From NCBI RefSeq assembly GCF_040544555.1, contig NZ_JBEPKD010000008.1:62001-126000 (forward strand): DNA of 64,000 nt, written 5' to 3'. This document shows positions 17,114 through 25,863 of the stretch, piece by piece. Each line of letters opens with the position of its first letter. Positions within the stretch are counted from its first letter, which is position 1. The position numbers and the translations under genes are program-made. The notes below the pieces were generated by a model. That model saw only the letters and a list, made by a program, of their open reading frames with translations, searched no databases and was not told the origin of the DNA. Origin of the DNA: Halalkalibacter oceani. Its GTDB lineage: Bacteria > Bacillota > Bacilli > Bacillales > Bacillaceae_D.

Positions 17114-18145
17114 TTGAGAAAACCAAGATTAGCCCTTTTACTGGGAGAAGCGGCTGGCATTGGCCCTGAACTACTAGCAAAAGTGGCAGCCGATTCCTCA
17201 GTCCGTCAGTTTGCCGATTCTCTTTTAATTGGCGACCTCAGGGTTTTTGAGCAAGGGTTGACGATCGCTAATAGCCAGGTAGATTATGTCGCGTTTACCG
17301 ATCCTGATCAGGCATTGAAGCATATCGGCGAGGAAACGGTTCCGTTTTTAGATTTGCAAAATCTGAATCCAAGCGATTTGCAGTTAGGTCAGATTTCCGC
17401 CACATCAGGCCGAGTTACAGCCGCAACGTTAACGTATGCCCTTCAATTAGCGAAAGAGAATAAAATTGACGGCCTCGTATATGGCCCTCTTAATAAAGAG
17501 GCGCTTTATGCAGGCGGGGTTCATTTTCAGGATGAAATGGAGTTTTTCTCCGACTTCTTCAGCTTCACAGGAATAGCCGGTGAAATGAACACAGTCGATG
17601 ATTTGTGGATTGCCCGCGCAACCTCCCATATCGGGATTAAACAAGTCAGTCAACATCTCACAGCAGATAGCGTTAAACAGGCAATCCTTTTAGCCAACCA
17701 AACATTGAAAGAAGTCGGGTACAGCTGTCCGAGAATCGGCGTTTGTGCGCTCAATCCCCATGGCGGGGAAGGCGGTTTGTTTGGCGATGAAGAAATTAGA
17801 GTGATTGCCCCTGTTGTCGAACAGGCGAAAAAGGAAGGAATTAGCATTAGCGGCCCCTACCCTGCTGATACAATTTTCCTTAAAGCAGTCGAAGGGGAGA
17901 TGGATGTTGTCCTCGGCATGTATCATGACCAGGTTCAAATTGGCTTTAAACTGATCGGCTTCAAAAGAGGGGTAAGTGTCAGTGCCGGGCTGCCGACGGT
18001 TATTACAACCCCGGCGCATGGGACAGCATTTGATATCGTAGGAAAAGGCATCGCAGACCCCGGTCCCATGAAACGCGCCATCGCCATCGCCGCAAAAATG
18101 GTGGAATCGCGCAAACGCCTGCATGCCGGGAGGGAGGCAAAATGA
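17114..18145 (+). CDS. 4-hydroxythreonine-4-phosphate dehydrogenase family protein (PdxA/PdxA2-like)
   Basis: 343 aa, TTG start at 17114 with GAGGTGG 7 bases upstream. Family metal-binding histidines are visible in ATSHIGIKQV, ALNPHGGEGG and MYHDQVQIGFK. PdxA oxidises 4-phosphohydroxy-threonine in vitamin B6 synthesis; PdxA2 paralogues oxidise 4-phospho-erythronate or -threonate in sugar-acid catabolism. The location in a TRAP operon argues for the catabolic role. The sugar-acid kinase (DUF1537) that normally accompanies PdxA2 is not in this operon, so the real substrate may differ. Overlaps the next gene by 4 bases. Confidence 0.85.
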   Translation: MRKPRLALLLGEAAGIGPELLAKVAADSSVRQFADSLLIGDLRVFEQGLTIANSQVDYVAFTDPDQALKHIGEETVPFLDLQNLNPSDLQLGQISATSGRVTAATLTYALQLAKENKIDGLVYGPLNKEALYAGGVHFQDEMEFFSDFFSFTGIAGEMNTVDDLWIARATSHIGIKQVSQHLTADSVKQAILLANQTLKEVGYSCPRIGVCALNPHGGEGGLFGDEEIRVIAPVVEQAKKEGISISGPYPADTIFLKAVEGEMDVVLGMYHDQVQIGFKLIGFKRGVSVSAGLPTVITTPAHGTAFDIVGKGIADPGPMKRAIAIAAKMVESRKRLHAGREAK

Positions 18146-18927
18146 CGAGAGGAACGGTTTATTCAGAAAGAGACGGATCGATCGCGACGATTTATTTAAA
18201 CCGGCCGAAAAAAAGAAATGCTTTGAATTTAGAAATGTGGAAGACCATTACGGAGCTAATCGAATCATTTGAAACGGATAGTGAAGTGAAGATTGTGATC
18301 TTTCGCGGTGTCGATGAAACCGCCTTTGCGGCAGGCGCCGATATTCATGAATTCAAAACGTTTCAAAACAATCCCGACGCGGCGATAAACCATAATAAAA
18401 TCGTGTTAGAAGCGGAAAAACGAATTATGACCTTCTCGAAACCGACGATTGCGCTCATTCAAGGCTTTTGCATCGGCGGCGGTTGTGAAATTGCCTGCGC
18501 CTGTGATTTCCGCTTTTCTACTGAAACAGGCAAATTCGCCATTACCCCGGCTAAAATCGGGCATATATACAATACCACCGGAACAAGAAATGTGATCAAT
18601 TTAATCGGACCGGCCAAAACAAAGGATCTGCTTTACACCGGTCGAATCCTCACCGCAGAGGAGGCCTTCGCGATCGGCCTGATTGATCGAATCTATCAAG
18701 CAGAGGACATTGTCGATCAAACGTACCAATACGCCAAAGATATTGCAAAAAACGCCCAACTTTCCGTCAGAGGGGCCAAACATGTCATTCATAAAGTGTT
18801 GGAAGGAGCGACTAAGGATACAGAGGAGCTGGCAGCCTTAATCTATGACTCTTATTGTTCAAAGGATTTTAATGAAGGAGTCAGTGCCTTTATTGAAAAA
18901 AGAAAACCTCATTTCACGTATTCGTAA
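18142..18927 (+). CDS. Enoyl-CoA hydratase/isomerase family protein
   Basis: 261 aa crotonase-fold protein. Oxyanion-hole segments AAGADIHEF (near residue 65) and GFCIGGGCEIACACDFR (near 110); C-terminal helix typical of the family. The usual second catalytic Glu region reads ITPAKIGHIYNTTGT, so the exact reaction (hydratase, isomerase or C-C bond enzyme) is open. Starts at ATG 18142 within the pdxA2-like stop (ATGA). Last gene of the operon; an acyl-CoA substrate is unexpected beside a sugar-acid-type dehydrogenase. Confidence 0.85.
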   Translation: MTRGTVYSERDGSIATIYLNRPKKRNALNLEMWKTITELIESFETDSEVKIVIFRGVDETAFAAGADIHEFKTFQNNPDAAINHNKIVLEAEKRIMTFSKPTIALIQGFCIGGGCEIACACDFRFSTETGKFAITPAKIGHIYNTTGTRNVINLIGPAKTKDLLYTGRILTAEEAFAIGLIDRIYQAEDIVDQTYQYAKDIAKNAQLSVRGAKHVIHKVLEGATKDTEELAALIYDSYCSKDFNEGVSAFIEKRKPHFTYS

Positions 18928-18948
18928 ACGTCCCTTTAGCAAAAACAG

Positions 18949-18990
18949 GGAACAAGAGAAAAAGACTCGCTTTTCCGCCTCTCTTGTTCC
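18949..18990. terminator. Bidirectional terminator between convergent genes
   Basis: Inverted repeat GGAACAAGAG (18949-18958) and CTCTTGTTCC (18981-18990), perfect 10-bp arms, in the 80-base gap between the convergent hydratase and sigma-54 activator genes. Confidence 0.7.
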
Positions 18991-19007
18991 TTCTCTACAG
19001 GCGGGTC

Positions 19008-20753
19008 TCAATCTAACTGAAACTCTTTTAATTTGCGGTATAACGTAGCGCGATGAATACCAAGACGTTTTGCCGCTTCCGTCTTGTTCCCCCCAACCTC
19101 CAGCAGCACCTCGCTAATTTTATGTTTTTCGCCGGCATCCGCCGCTTCTTTTAATGATGACGCGAGAACCGCCGGATTTTGAAAGGCTCGTGGAAGATCG
19201 GCCTGGCCGACCTCGGTCCCGTCAGCCATCGTCATCACATAATCAACCGTATTCACCAGCTCCCGGACATTTCCGGGCCAATGATAAGAGAGCAGCAGAC
19301 GCAAGGCCTCTTCCTTAAACTCCTTATTCTTCATTTGATAGTCGGCGGCACATCTCTCCATGTAATGACTGAGCAGGAGAGGAATGTCTTCTATTCGTTC
19401 CCGCAACGGCGGCAGCTGAAGCGGAATCACATTCAAACGGTAGTAGAGATCCTGACGGAATGCCCCCGACTCTACTAACCCTTCCAGACGCGTATTCGTT
19501 GCGGCAATCAGCCGAACATCTACGCGCATCGAACCGCTGCCCCCGACTCTCGTAAGCTCTTTCGTCTCCAGCACTCTGAGGAGCTTTGCCTGCATCGCCG
19601 GCGACATGTCAGCAACTTCATCTAAAAACAACGTCCCCCCGGACGCCTGCTCAAACTTTCCGCTGGCCCCGCCGCGCTTCGCTCCGGTAAAAGCTCCTTC
19701 CTCGTAGCCGAACAGCTCTGCTTCCAGCAATGATTCAGGAACGGCCGCGCAATTGACCGCAACAAACGGTCCCTCATTCTGAGAACTGAGATGGTGGATC
19801 GAACGCGCAAATAACTCCTTCCCTGTTCCGCTCTCCCCTGTTATTAAAACGGTCGCCTTTGTCCGCGCTGCTTTCCGCGCAAAGCTTTTGCATGTCTGCA
19901 ATGCCCTGCTTTTTCCGATCATCTGTTCAAAGGAGTAGAAGCTGTCGGTCGAAGGTTCTCCCGCTTTGCCCTGCTCAGCCATGGCCGGGCCCGCCTGCTG
20001 CAAAATCTGATAGAGCTCCGATACTCCCTCAAAGATCAGCATGCCAATCGCACCAATAATGTCCTGTCTCTGCCAAATCGGGATGCGGTGAACAACCATT
20101 TTCTGGCCTTGAATAATCTGAACCTTGCCTCTTTGCGGCATACCGGACTTCACGACATGATGAAGCTCGGTATTATCAATCACATCACCAACAAATTTTC
20201 CAATCACTTCCTGCTCGGTCTTTTTCCCAAGAAAGCTTAAATAAGCTTTGTTCATACTGACAATTTTCCCTTGTTTGTCTACAATGACAACTCCTTCGTA
20301 AGCGCTTTCAAGAATCGTTTCCAAAATTGCCTTCTGCTGATGATCCGCCCGAAGAAAATGCTCATTCGCTTGTCGCCACCGTTCCTTTGTAATCGCCCCC
20401 GCCAGTCCGCTTTCATGCTTAACAAGCACGAGCGGTAAATCGTTAAAACGAATGTCATGGATCGAGGAACTGCTCTCGACAAACGCCACCTCTTCCAACG
20501 CCTCCAGCGGAAGCACACTTTCCAGCGACTCAACCTCTGTCAGCAGCCGCAGCATCGTATTCGCTTCAATTGTCCCCCACACCTCGTTCTGCTCATCAAT
20601 CACGATAAGAGGATGAACCGCTTTCCGGATCAGCCGCGCCCATTCCTGAACCGACTGCTGACGATAAACAACAAACGTTACCGGCTCTGCCCAGTACCCA
20701 CAGGAATCTGGTTCAGCTGTCCTAAACGCAAACTCATGTAACTGCTGCTCCAT
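19008..20753 (-). CDS. Sigma-54-dependent transcriptional activator with CBS-like and PAS sensor domains
   Basis: 581 aa. Residues 1-125 look like a divergent tandem CBS module (HPLIVIDEQNEVWGTIE, then LPLVLVKHESGLAGAI). A PAS domain spans about 138-240. AAA+ domain about 275-510: Walker A GESGTGKE (306-313), sigma-54 contact loop GAFTGA (353-358), Walker B LFLDEV, GNVREL. Fis-type HTH at the C-terminus (NKTEAAKRLGIHRATLYRKLKEF). It drives open-complex formation at -24/-12 promoters. The only matching promoter nearby with a palindromic enhancer is that of adh-mmsA (13115), so that is the likely target. It is convergent with the TRAP-pdxA2-ech operon. Confidence 0.92.
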   Translation of the reverse strand: MEQQLHEFAFRTAEPDSCGYWAEPVTFVVYRQQSVQEWARLIRKAVHPLIVIDEQNEVWGTIEANTMLRLLTEVESLESVLPLEALEEVAFVESSSSIHDIRFNDLPLVLVKHESGLAGAITKERWRQANEHFLRADHQQKAILETILESAYEGVVIVDKQGKIVSMNKAYLSFLGKKTEQEVIGKFVGDVIDNTELHHVVKSGMPQRGKVQIIQGQKMVVHRIPIWQRQDIIGAIGMLIFEGVSELYQILQQAGPAMAEQGKAGEPSTDSFYSFEQMIGKSRALQTCKSFARKAARTKATVLITGESGTGKELFARSIHHLSSQNEGPFVAVNCAAVPESLLEAELFGYEEGAFTGAKRGGASGKFEQASGGTLFLDEVADMSPAMQAKLLRVLETKELTRVGGSGSMRVDVRLIAATNTRLEGLVESGAFRQDLYYRLNVIPLQLPPLRERIEDIPLLLSHYMERCAADYQMKNKEFKEEALRLLLSYHWPGNVRELVNTVDYVMTMADGTEVGQADLPRAFQNPAVLASSLKEAADAGEKHKISEVLLEVGGNKTEAAKRLGIHRATLYRKLKEFQLD

Positions 20754-21151
20754 TACTTGCCCTCCTCTAAGACTGACGACGGACAGGAAAACCCGCCCGC
20801 CCCAATCCGACTCATCGCTTCAGGGAATGATTATGTTTTATTTTAGCACAATTTTTTAGGAAGTAATGTAGGTGACCTAAATGCTGAAACGAACGAATCA
20901 CTAACTCACCTGAAGAAGAAGGATCCACATTCCCGTTATCATTAGTTACATTTTGCCGATTAACGGAATCTCGTTCTCATTGAAGAGGCTTGAACGTCGA
21001 TCAGACTCCGTTAACCTAAAAAAATCAGCCACACGTCGACTCCACGTTGTTAAACAAACGTTTCATTAAATTGTGGTGGCCTGGCTTTTCTTGGCTGGGC
21101 CGGTCATTTCTTTTCAAGCCCTGCTCAAACCAGCTTCTTATAATGGCTCCT
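20754..21151. other. 398-base intergenic region upstream of the sigma-54 activator gene
   Basis: No gene seen. An extended -10 (TGCTAAAAT, minus strand, 20840-20848) could serve the activator gene, and a TAGGTGACCTA palindrome lies at 20869-20879. No convincing terminator for the DUF2087 gene, only a weak GGCC/GGCC repeat around 21070-21100. Confidence 0.35.
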
Positions 21152-21922
21152 TTATGTCCTTAACCAATAGGCGCTGCCATCGGGTTTTCGATCGAGAAAG
21201 CCATATTCGATTAAATATCTTCTAATCATCACATAATCGTCGTAGATCGGCTTCAGTACTTGATTGAGTTCCTTTTCGTTATAAACGAAATCTGGGTCGA
21301 GCTGCTTGACGATCTCTCTAAGGACGATAAGTCTCTGCTTTTCCTTTGGCGGAAATTTCTTTAGCGGCTTGTCAACTCCGCCCGGAAAAAACTTGGTAAT
21401 GACCGCTTTCTCCTCTTCCTCGGTAATGTTGTAGCGGTCATCGACCATTGTCGCCGTTTTGTGTACAGGGATAAAAGCCGGGGCGTGCTGATCCTTTTCC
21501 TTCAGCAATTCCATCATCGCCAAAAATGTTTTCGCCTGTCTTTCTTTTTCCTTCAAAGCAAAACGGTGGTGCCGGATTGTCGACGGACTGCCGATCTCGA
21601 GTTCCGCTTGAATTTCCTTGTCACTCTTCCCTTGATAAAAAAGGCGAAGCAGCTTTTTCTGGTGATCGGTTACCCCCGTCAGCTTCTTATCCATTCCTAA
21701 AAGGTAGTCAAAGACAGAGCTGTGTGCTTTTTCAATATGAATCCTCATATACCTCTCCGCCTCATATGATACGTTCTCATAGGAATAGATTACACCCTTT
21801 TCAATTTTTTCCCCGCATAGCAGACAACTGTACGAATGCTGCTCTTCGACAAAGCCCTGTTTTAACTCATCAAGCGATGCTTCCCAAAACCGTTCAGACA
21901 GCTCCATATTAAACACATCCAT
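21152..21922 (-). CDS. DUF2087-type transcriptional regulator with zinc-knuckle and LuxR-like HTH
   Basis: 256 aa. N-terminal zinc-finger-like CLLC (C33, C36) with H62 and H67; a LuxR-type HTH at about 85-125 (VTDHQKKLLRLFYQGKSDKEIQAELEIGSPSTIRHHRF); and a C-terminal DUF2087 domain at about 175-250 (ITKFFPGG...KFPPKEKQRLIVLREI...YLIEYGFLDRKPDGSAYWL). Probably a DNA-binding regulator that senses a metal or redox change, but the function is not known. Inverted GTTTG/CAAAC repeats at 21928-21945, just upstream of the start, may be its operator. Monocistronic. Confidence 0.75.
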   Translation of the reverse strand: MDVFNMELSERFWEASLDELKQGFVEEQHSYSCLLCGEKIEKGVIYSYENVSYEAERYMRIHIEKAHSSVFDYLLGMDKKLTGVTDHQKKLLRLFYQGKSDKEIQAELEIGSPSTIRHHRFALKEKERQAKTFLAMMELLKEKDQHAPAFIPVHKTATMVDDRYNITEEEEKAVITKFFPGGVDKPLKKFPPKEKQRLIVLREIVKQLDPDFVYNEKELNQVLKPIYDDYVMIRRYLIEYGFLDRKPDGSAYWLRT

Positions 21923-22012
21923 TATAAGTTTGTTTTATTGCAAACAAAATATAAATTTGTTTTCAATACATATCCATCATACTGATCATTCGGATGTCCG
22001 TCAACCTAAAAA

Positions 22013-22070
22013 AGGTTCTAAGCAAATGGGAGACGGAGCCTTCGTCCGTCCTGACATTCACTTAGAACCT
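22013..22070 (-). terminator. Strong terminator of the permease operon
   Basis: Outer arms AGGTTCTAAG (22013-22022) and CTTAGAACCT (22061-22070), nested GACGGA/TCCGTC stem inside, followed on the minus strand by a T-run. Ends the NCS1-permease transcript. Confidence 0.85.
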
Positions 22071-22123
22071 AAAAACCCGCTTTGGCATCATGGCAATGCT
22101 TCACTCACCAAAGTTTATTGCAG

Positions 22124-23509
22124 TTACATTTCAACTTCTTTTTGCGGATATTTTTTTAGAATCCAATGCTTCATCAATAGATAGTAGACCGCCGCCCCTA
22201 CAACCATCGCGATGAAAAAGGCATAATCCGGAAAGAAGATACCGGACAGAATTCCCGGAATGAAAACGATAAACGCAGCCGGATTGAAATTATTGGCGTA
22301 TCTGTACTGGCCATTAGCATCATATAAATCATCAATCGACAGTTTGCGTTTTCTGATGAAATAATAGTCACTGACCATAATCCCAAGAATAGGTCCAAGC
22401 AGACAAGAGATGATTAATAAGATCGTTGACGTGTAATCGGCAAATTGCCATGGCTGGATAAGCAAGCCGATAATCCCGGCAATGATGACCGCCGTACTGA
22501 ACTTGATTTTATTTGGGAAAAGATTCACAAATACATAACCAGGCGGCATCAGGTTTTGACCTGTATTAGAAGCTATTTGAGCAAAAATGACAAACGCTCC
22601 TAACACAAAGATTAACAAAAATTTATTATCCTGGAACACTTCCGTCATAACGGTAATCGGATTCCATTCACCCGTCGCAATGCCGCTGACCATCCCAATA
22701 GCGACAAAAAGACCCATCGGGAGAATTAACCCCCAGAACTGTGAATGAATGCTGCCGCGGTTTAATACGAAAAAGCTGTCACTCTCGCTTCTTTTCATGA
22801 AGCGTGTCATATCAGCGATACTGACCGCCATTGTAATTTGCGCCCCGGCCATAATCGCCATCCCGGTAATAAAAGAGATTCCGCCGTCGCCCGGGCTTAG
22901 GAAATCTGCCATTGTAATTTCATATCTGTTGATTAAGAAATATAAAATATACAGCCCTGTTACGAATAAAACAGGCGTTGCCACCCAGTCAAATTTTTCA
23001 ATCGCGTTAATTCCTGAAGCTGTATTCCAAATCTGAAAGGCACCAAAAATGATAATAATCAGTGTTAAATTTGAATAGCCCGTCAACGCAATGATGATTT
23101 CATTGATCGCCATTGAGCCGAGCCACGTCTGAAAACCGAACCAGAAAATCGCTGGAAGTGCGCGAATCAGGCCAGGAATATGAGCCCCGAGATAGCCGAA
23201 AGGTGCTCGAATATAAACAGCATACGGAATACCGTGCTTTAGCCCGATATCCCCGGTTAATACAAGAAGAACCCAGACAATGACATTACCGAGAACAGCT
23301 GTCAAAATAATCGCTACCGGAGAAAGCGAAGGGTAAAGCTGCGCTCCTGCGATGAACGAAACGAGCTGCACATACATTCCGACACAAATCATAAAAAAGC
23401 CGATGCTCGTCACGGTCCGGTCTGATAATTTGGTTGGCATAATATCTTTATTGCTCAAGCTTAGTCCAGCACCATTTGATTGTTGATTAACCTTAGCATT
23501 ATTTTCCAT
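22124..23509 (-). CDS. NCS1 family nucleobase/allantoin/hydantoin permease
   Basis: 461 aa with about 12 membrane helices. NCS1 features: GDIGLKHGIPYAVYIRAPFGYLGAHIPGLIRALPAIFWFGFQTWLG near the first third and GDGGISFITGMAIMAGAQITMAVSIADMTRFMK mid-protein. NCS1 carriers import purines, pyrimidines, allantoin or hydantoins with Na+ or H+. Its start overlaps the 3' end of the dihydropyrimidinase-type gene by 11 bases, so the pair form a uptake-plus-ring-opening unit. A second NCS1 carrier lies at 56751-58085. Confidence 0.88.
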   Translation of the reverse strand: MENNAKVNQQSNGAGLSLSNKDIMPTKLSDRTVTSIGFFMICVGMYVQLVSFIAGAQLYPSLSPVAIILTAVLGNVIVWVLLVLTGDIGLKHGIPYAVYIRAPFGYLGAHIPGLIRALPAIFWFGFQTWLGSMAINEIIIALTGYSNLTLIIIIFGAFQIWNTASGINAIEKFDWVATPVLFVTGLYILYFLINRYEITMADFLSPGDGGISFITGMAIMAGAQITMAVSIADMTRFMKRSESDSFFVLNRGSIHSQFWGLILPMGLFVAIGMVSGIATGEWNPITVMTEVFQDNKFLLIFVLGAFVIFAQIASNTGQNLMPPGYVFVNLFPNKIKFSTAVIIAGIIGLLIQPWQFADYTSTILLIISCLLGPILGIMVSDYYFIRKRKLSIDDLYDANGQYRYANNFNPAAFIVFIPGILSGIFFPDYAFFIAMVVGAAVYYLLMKHWILKKYPQKEVEM

Positions 23510-24896
23510 GATTACCTCCTGTCATTGGCTTTGTTCTCTTGATGAAAGTTCCATAACAATCGTCCTGATTCAGTTCGCCATCGGAAATAACATGATGTCC
23601 TCTTACTAAAGTATGAGATACTTTTCCTCTCACTTTTTTTCCCTCAAATGGTGTATAATTAGTTTGCATGTGTAGGTGTTGGGCCGTGAGCAGCTGTGTT
23701 GATGTGGGGTCAACAATGGTTATATCTGCGTCACTCCCAATGCCTATTTTTCCTTTTTTAGGGTACATCCCCATTACTTTTGCGATATTTGTTGATGTTA
23801 ACTCTGCGAATTTCTCCCGTGAGACCCGTCCGCTTTGCACGCCGTCCGAATAGAAGACGATCCCTCTCGTTTCGATCCCCGGCAACCCGTTTGGCGCGCT
23901 TGGAAAATGAGTGGCGTATTTATTTTTTTGTTCGATATTATAGCAGCAATGATCGCTGTTGATCATATCAACTAAATCTTCTGATATCATATCCCATAAG
24001 CGTTCTGTTTCTTCTTTCTCCCGGATCGGCGGACTGCAAATATAGAGCTGCCCATTCTCTTTCTCGTAAACTTCTTCGTCTAATGAGAGATAATGCGTGC
24101 ACATCTCTGTGAAAACAGGTAGATTCTTCTTTTGCTTATAGTGCTGAAGAAGCTCTTTTACTTTGCCTGTACTCAGATGGACAAATAAGCTGGCAGCTTC
24201 CGTATCTTCGATTAAAGCTAACAGACTTGCGACTTCCTCAGCCTCTGCCATCGTCGATCTGCTTTTCGCGTGATAAATAGGTGTCAGCTGTTGATTCGCT
24301 ACGAATTGGTTGATCGCCCGGCTGATGATGTCATTATTCTCTGCGTGAAAAAGAGCTAAGCCGTCATGTTTGGCAATCAGTTTCAATATGTCATAGATCG
24401 CACCCTTATTCACCCGTACGAGATTATCATAGACAGTGAACATTTTAATGCTCGGGATCCCGGCTTGAATGAGCTGCTCCACTTGTTCAAGATGATCTAA
24501 GTTCGCTTCTGTGAAGCAGCCATGAAAGGAATAATCTACATAGCATTCACCCTGCGCTTCTTCCAATCGTCGTTGCAAGGCGTCAAGCGGGGTTTCGCCC
24601 TCATACGGAATGGCAAATTCAATCAGGGAAGTCGTTCCTCCATAAGCAGCCGCCAGGGAAGCCTGTTTAAAAGAATCCAAGGTTGAAAACTCACCAAGCT
24701 TGAAATTAATATGGACATGGGAGTCGATCATCCCTGGATACACTTCCATCCCGGAGGCGTCGATTGTCTTTCTTGCCTCTGGAAAATAAGCGGCATTTCC
24801 AAGCTGAACAATTTCTCCGTCTTTGATGCCTACGTCTACCTGTTGTGTGGAATCAGCATTAATGACTGTTCCATTTTTAATTATTGTATCTAACAT
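23499..24896 (-). CDS. Cyclic amidohydrolase (dihydropyrimidinase/hydantoinase/allantoinase family)
   Basis: 465 aa metal-dependent TIM-barrel amidohydrolase. Metal ligands H60 and H62 (DSHVHIN), carboxylated K151 (SIKMF), H184 (LFHAEN), further His in VHLSTG and Asp in NSDHCC. It opens a cyclic ureide ring such as dihydropyrimidine, hydantoin or allantoin. Neighbours are an NCS1 permease and a FadR-like regulator, but no carbamoyl-hydrolase; one is encoded 35 kb away in the hyu operon, which could complete the pathway. The substrate is not decided by the sequence. Confidence 0.85.
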   Translation of the reverse strand: MLDTIIKNGTVINADSTQQVDVGIKDGEIVQLGNAAYFPEARKTIDASGMEVYPGMIDSHVHINFKLGEFSTLDSFKQASLAAAYGGTTSLIEFAIPYEGETPLDALQRRLEEAQGECYVDYSFHGCFTEANLDHLEQVEQLIQAGIPSIKMFTVYDNLVRVNKGAIYDILKLIAKHDGLALFHAENNDIISRAINQFVANQQLTPIYHAKSRSTMAEAEEVASLLALIEDTEAASLFVHLSTGKVKELLQHYKQKKNLPVFTEMCTHYLSLDEEVYEKENGQLYICSPPIREKEETERLWDMISEDLVDMINSDHCCYNIEQKNKYATHFPSAPNGLPGIETRGIVFYSDGVQSGRVSREKFAELTSTNIAKVMGMYPKKGKIGIGSDADITIVDPTSTQLLTAQHLHMQTNYTPFEGKKVRGKVSHTLVRGHHVISDGELNQDDCYGTFIKRTKPMTGGNHGK

Positions 24897-24980
24897 TGTT
24901 TTCCTCCATTCCTTGTCATCATCGCTCGACTTTCTTCACCCTTGTCTATGATCAATCACCCCCTTTAAGAACGGTTATAC

Positions 24981-25682
24981 TCAATCAAAAATTAAATTTG
25001 TTAAGTGCTCAAGATGATGGGCCATCATTTCCTCCGCCTTTTCCATATCCTTTTGCTTCATCGCCTCCAAAATTCCTTCATGCTCCTGAAGCTGATGAAG
25101 CCTTACTTCGTAATTCAATATTGCTTTCATATTAAGATGGCCCCACAGCGGGTGGTTGCTTTGTTCAAGCAAGGATGTAGCGATCTGCGTCAATATTTCA
25201 TTATGCGTCGCTTCCGCTATTTTCGTATGAAACATAGCCCCATACTTAAAAAATTCCTCCAGCTGATCTTCATCGTTTATCAGCCTTCTCATTTCAACCA
25301 CGGTATGCTCAATATCTGCAATATCCTGTTCCGTTGCCCGTTCAATCGCCAGTTTCGTCACTAACGTTTCAATATGAATCCGGGCTTCAATTAACTCATA
25401 TGCGCTGCTGTTTTTCATCTTTTTGATTTCAAAATCAAAATTCGAAGCCTTGTTTTTAATGTACGAGCCATCACCTACCCTGATTTCAATAATGTTCATA
25501 ATTTCCAAAACGGCTAACGCCTCACGAACCGATGCCCGACTTACCCCCAATTGAGCCGAGATCTCTCTTTCCGCCGGCAATTTATCGCCGATTTTGAAAT
25601 TACCTTCTTGAATCGCTTTATTAATCTGATCTGCAATTTTTACATAAAGCTTTTCCTTTTTTTCAATTGGTTTAAAAAACAT
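24981..25682 (-). CDS. GntR family regulator, FadR/FCD subfamily
   Basis: 233 aa. Winged helix at about 12-80 (KLPAEREISAQLGVSRASVREALAVLEIMNIIEIRVGDGSYI, longer FadR style), FCD ligand-binding domain at about 95-225 with H in AMFHTKIAEATH and H in QEHEGIL. Encoded directly upstream of the cyclic amidohydrolase and permease genes on the same strand, 84 bases away, so it probably controls uptake and ring opening. A TTGACA-like -35 sequence lies on the minus strand upstream of its start. Confidence 0.87.
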   Translation of the reverse strand: MFFKPIEKKEKLYVKIADQINKAIQEGNFKIGDKLPAEREISAQLGVSRASVREALAVLEIMNIIEIRVGDGSYIKNKASNFDFEIKKMKNSSAYELIEARIHIETLVTKLAIERATEQDIADIEHTVVEMRRLINDEDQLEEFFKYGAMFHTKIAEATHNEILTQIATSLLEQSNHPLWGHLNMKAILNYEVRLHQLQEHEGILEAMKQKDMEKAEEMMAHHLEHLTNLIFD

Positions 25683-25863
25683 TCTCTCACTCCTCTACTA
25701 AATATTCCGATAATTTGGCCGATTTGTCAAGCTGTTTGATGGCCTGACCAATTTTTTATAAGATCTCCCCTTCCATTTTTCAGCTGAAAAGGACAGCCAA
25801 AGAGCGGGTTCCCAGCCCTAATTCAATAGAAGCCGGGAAACGGTGCCCCTTTGTCTCAAGCAC

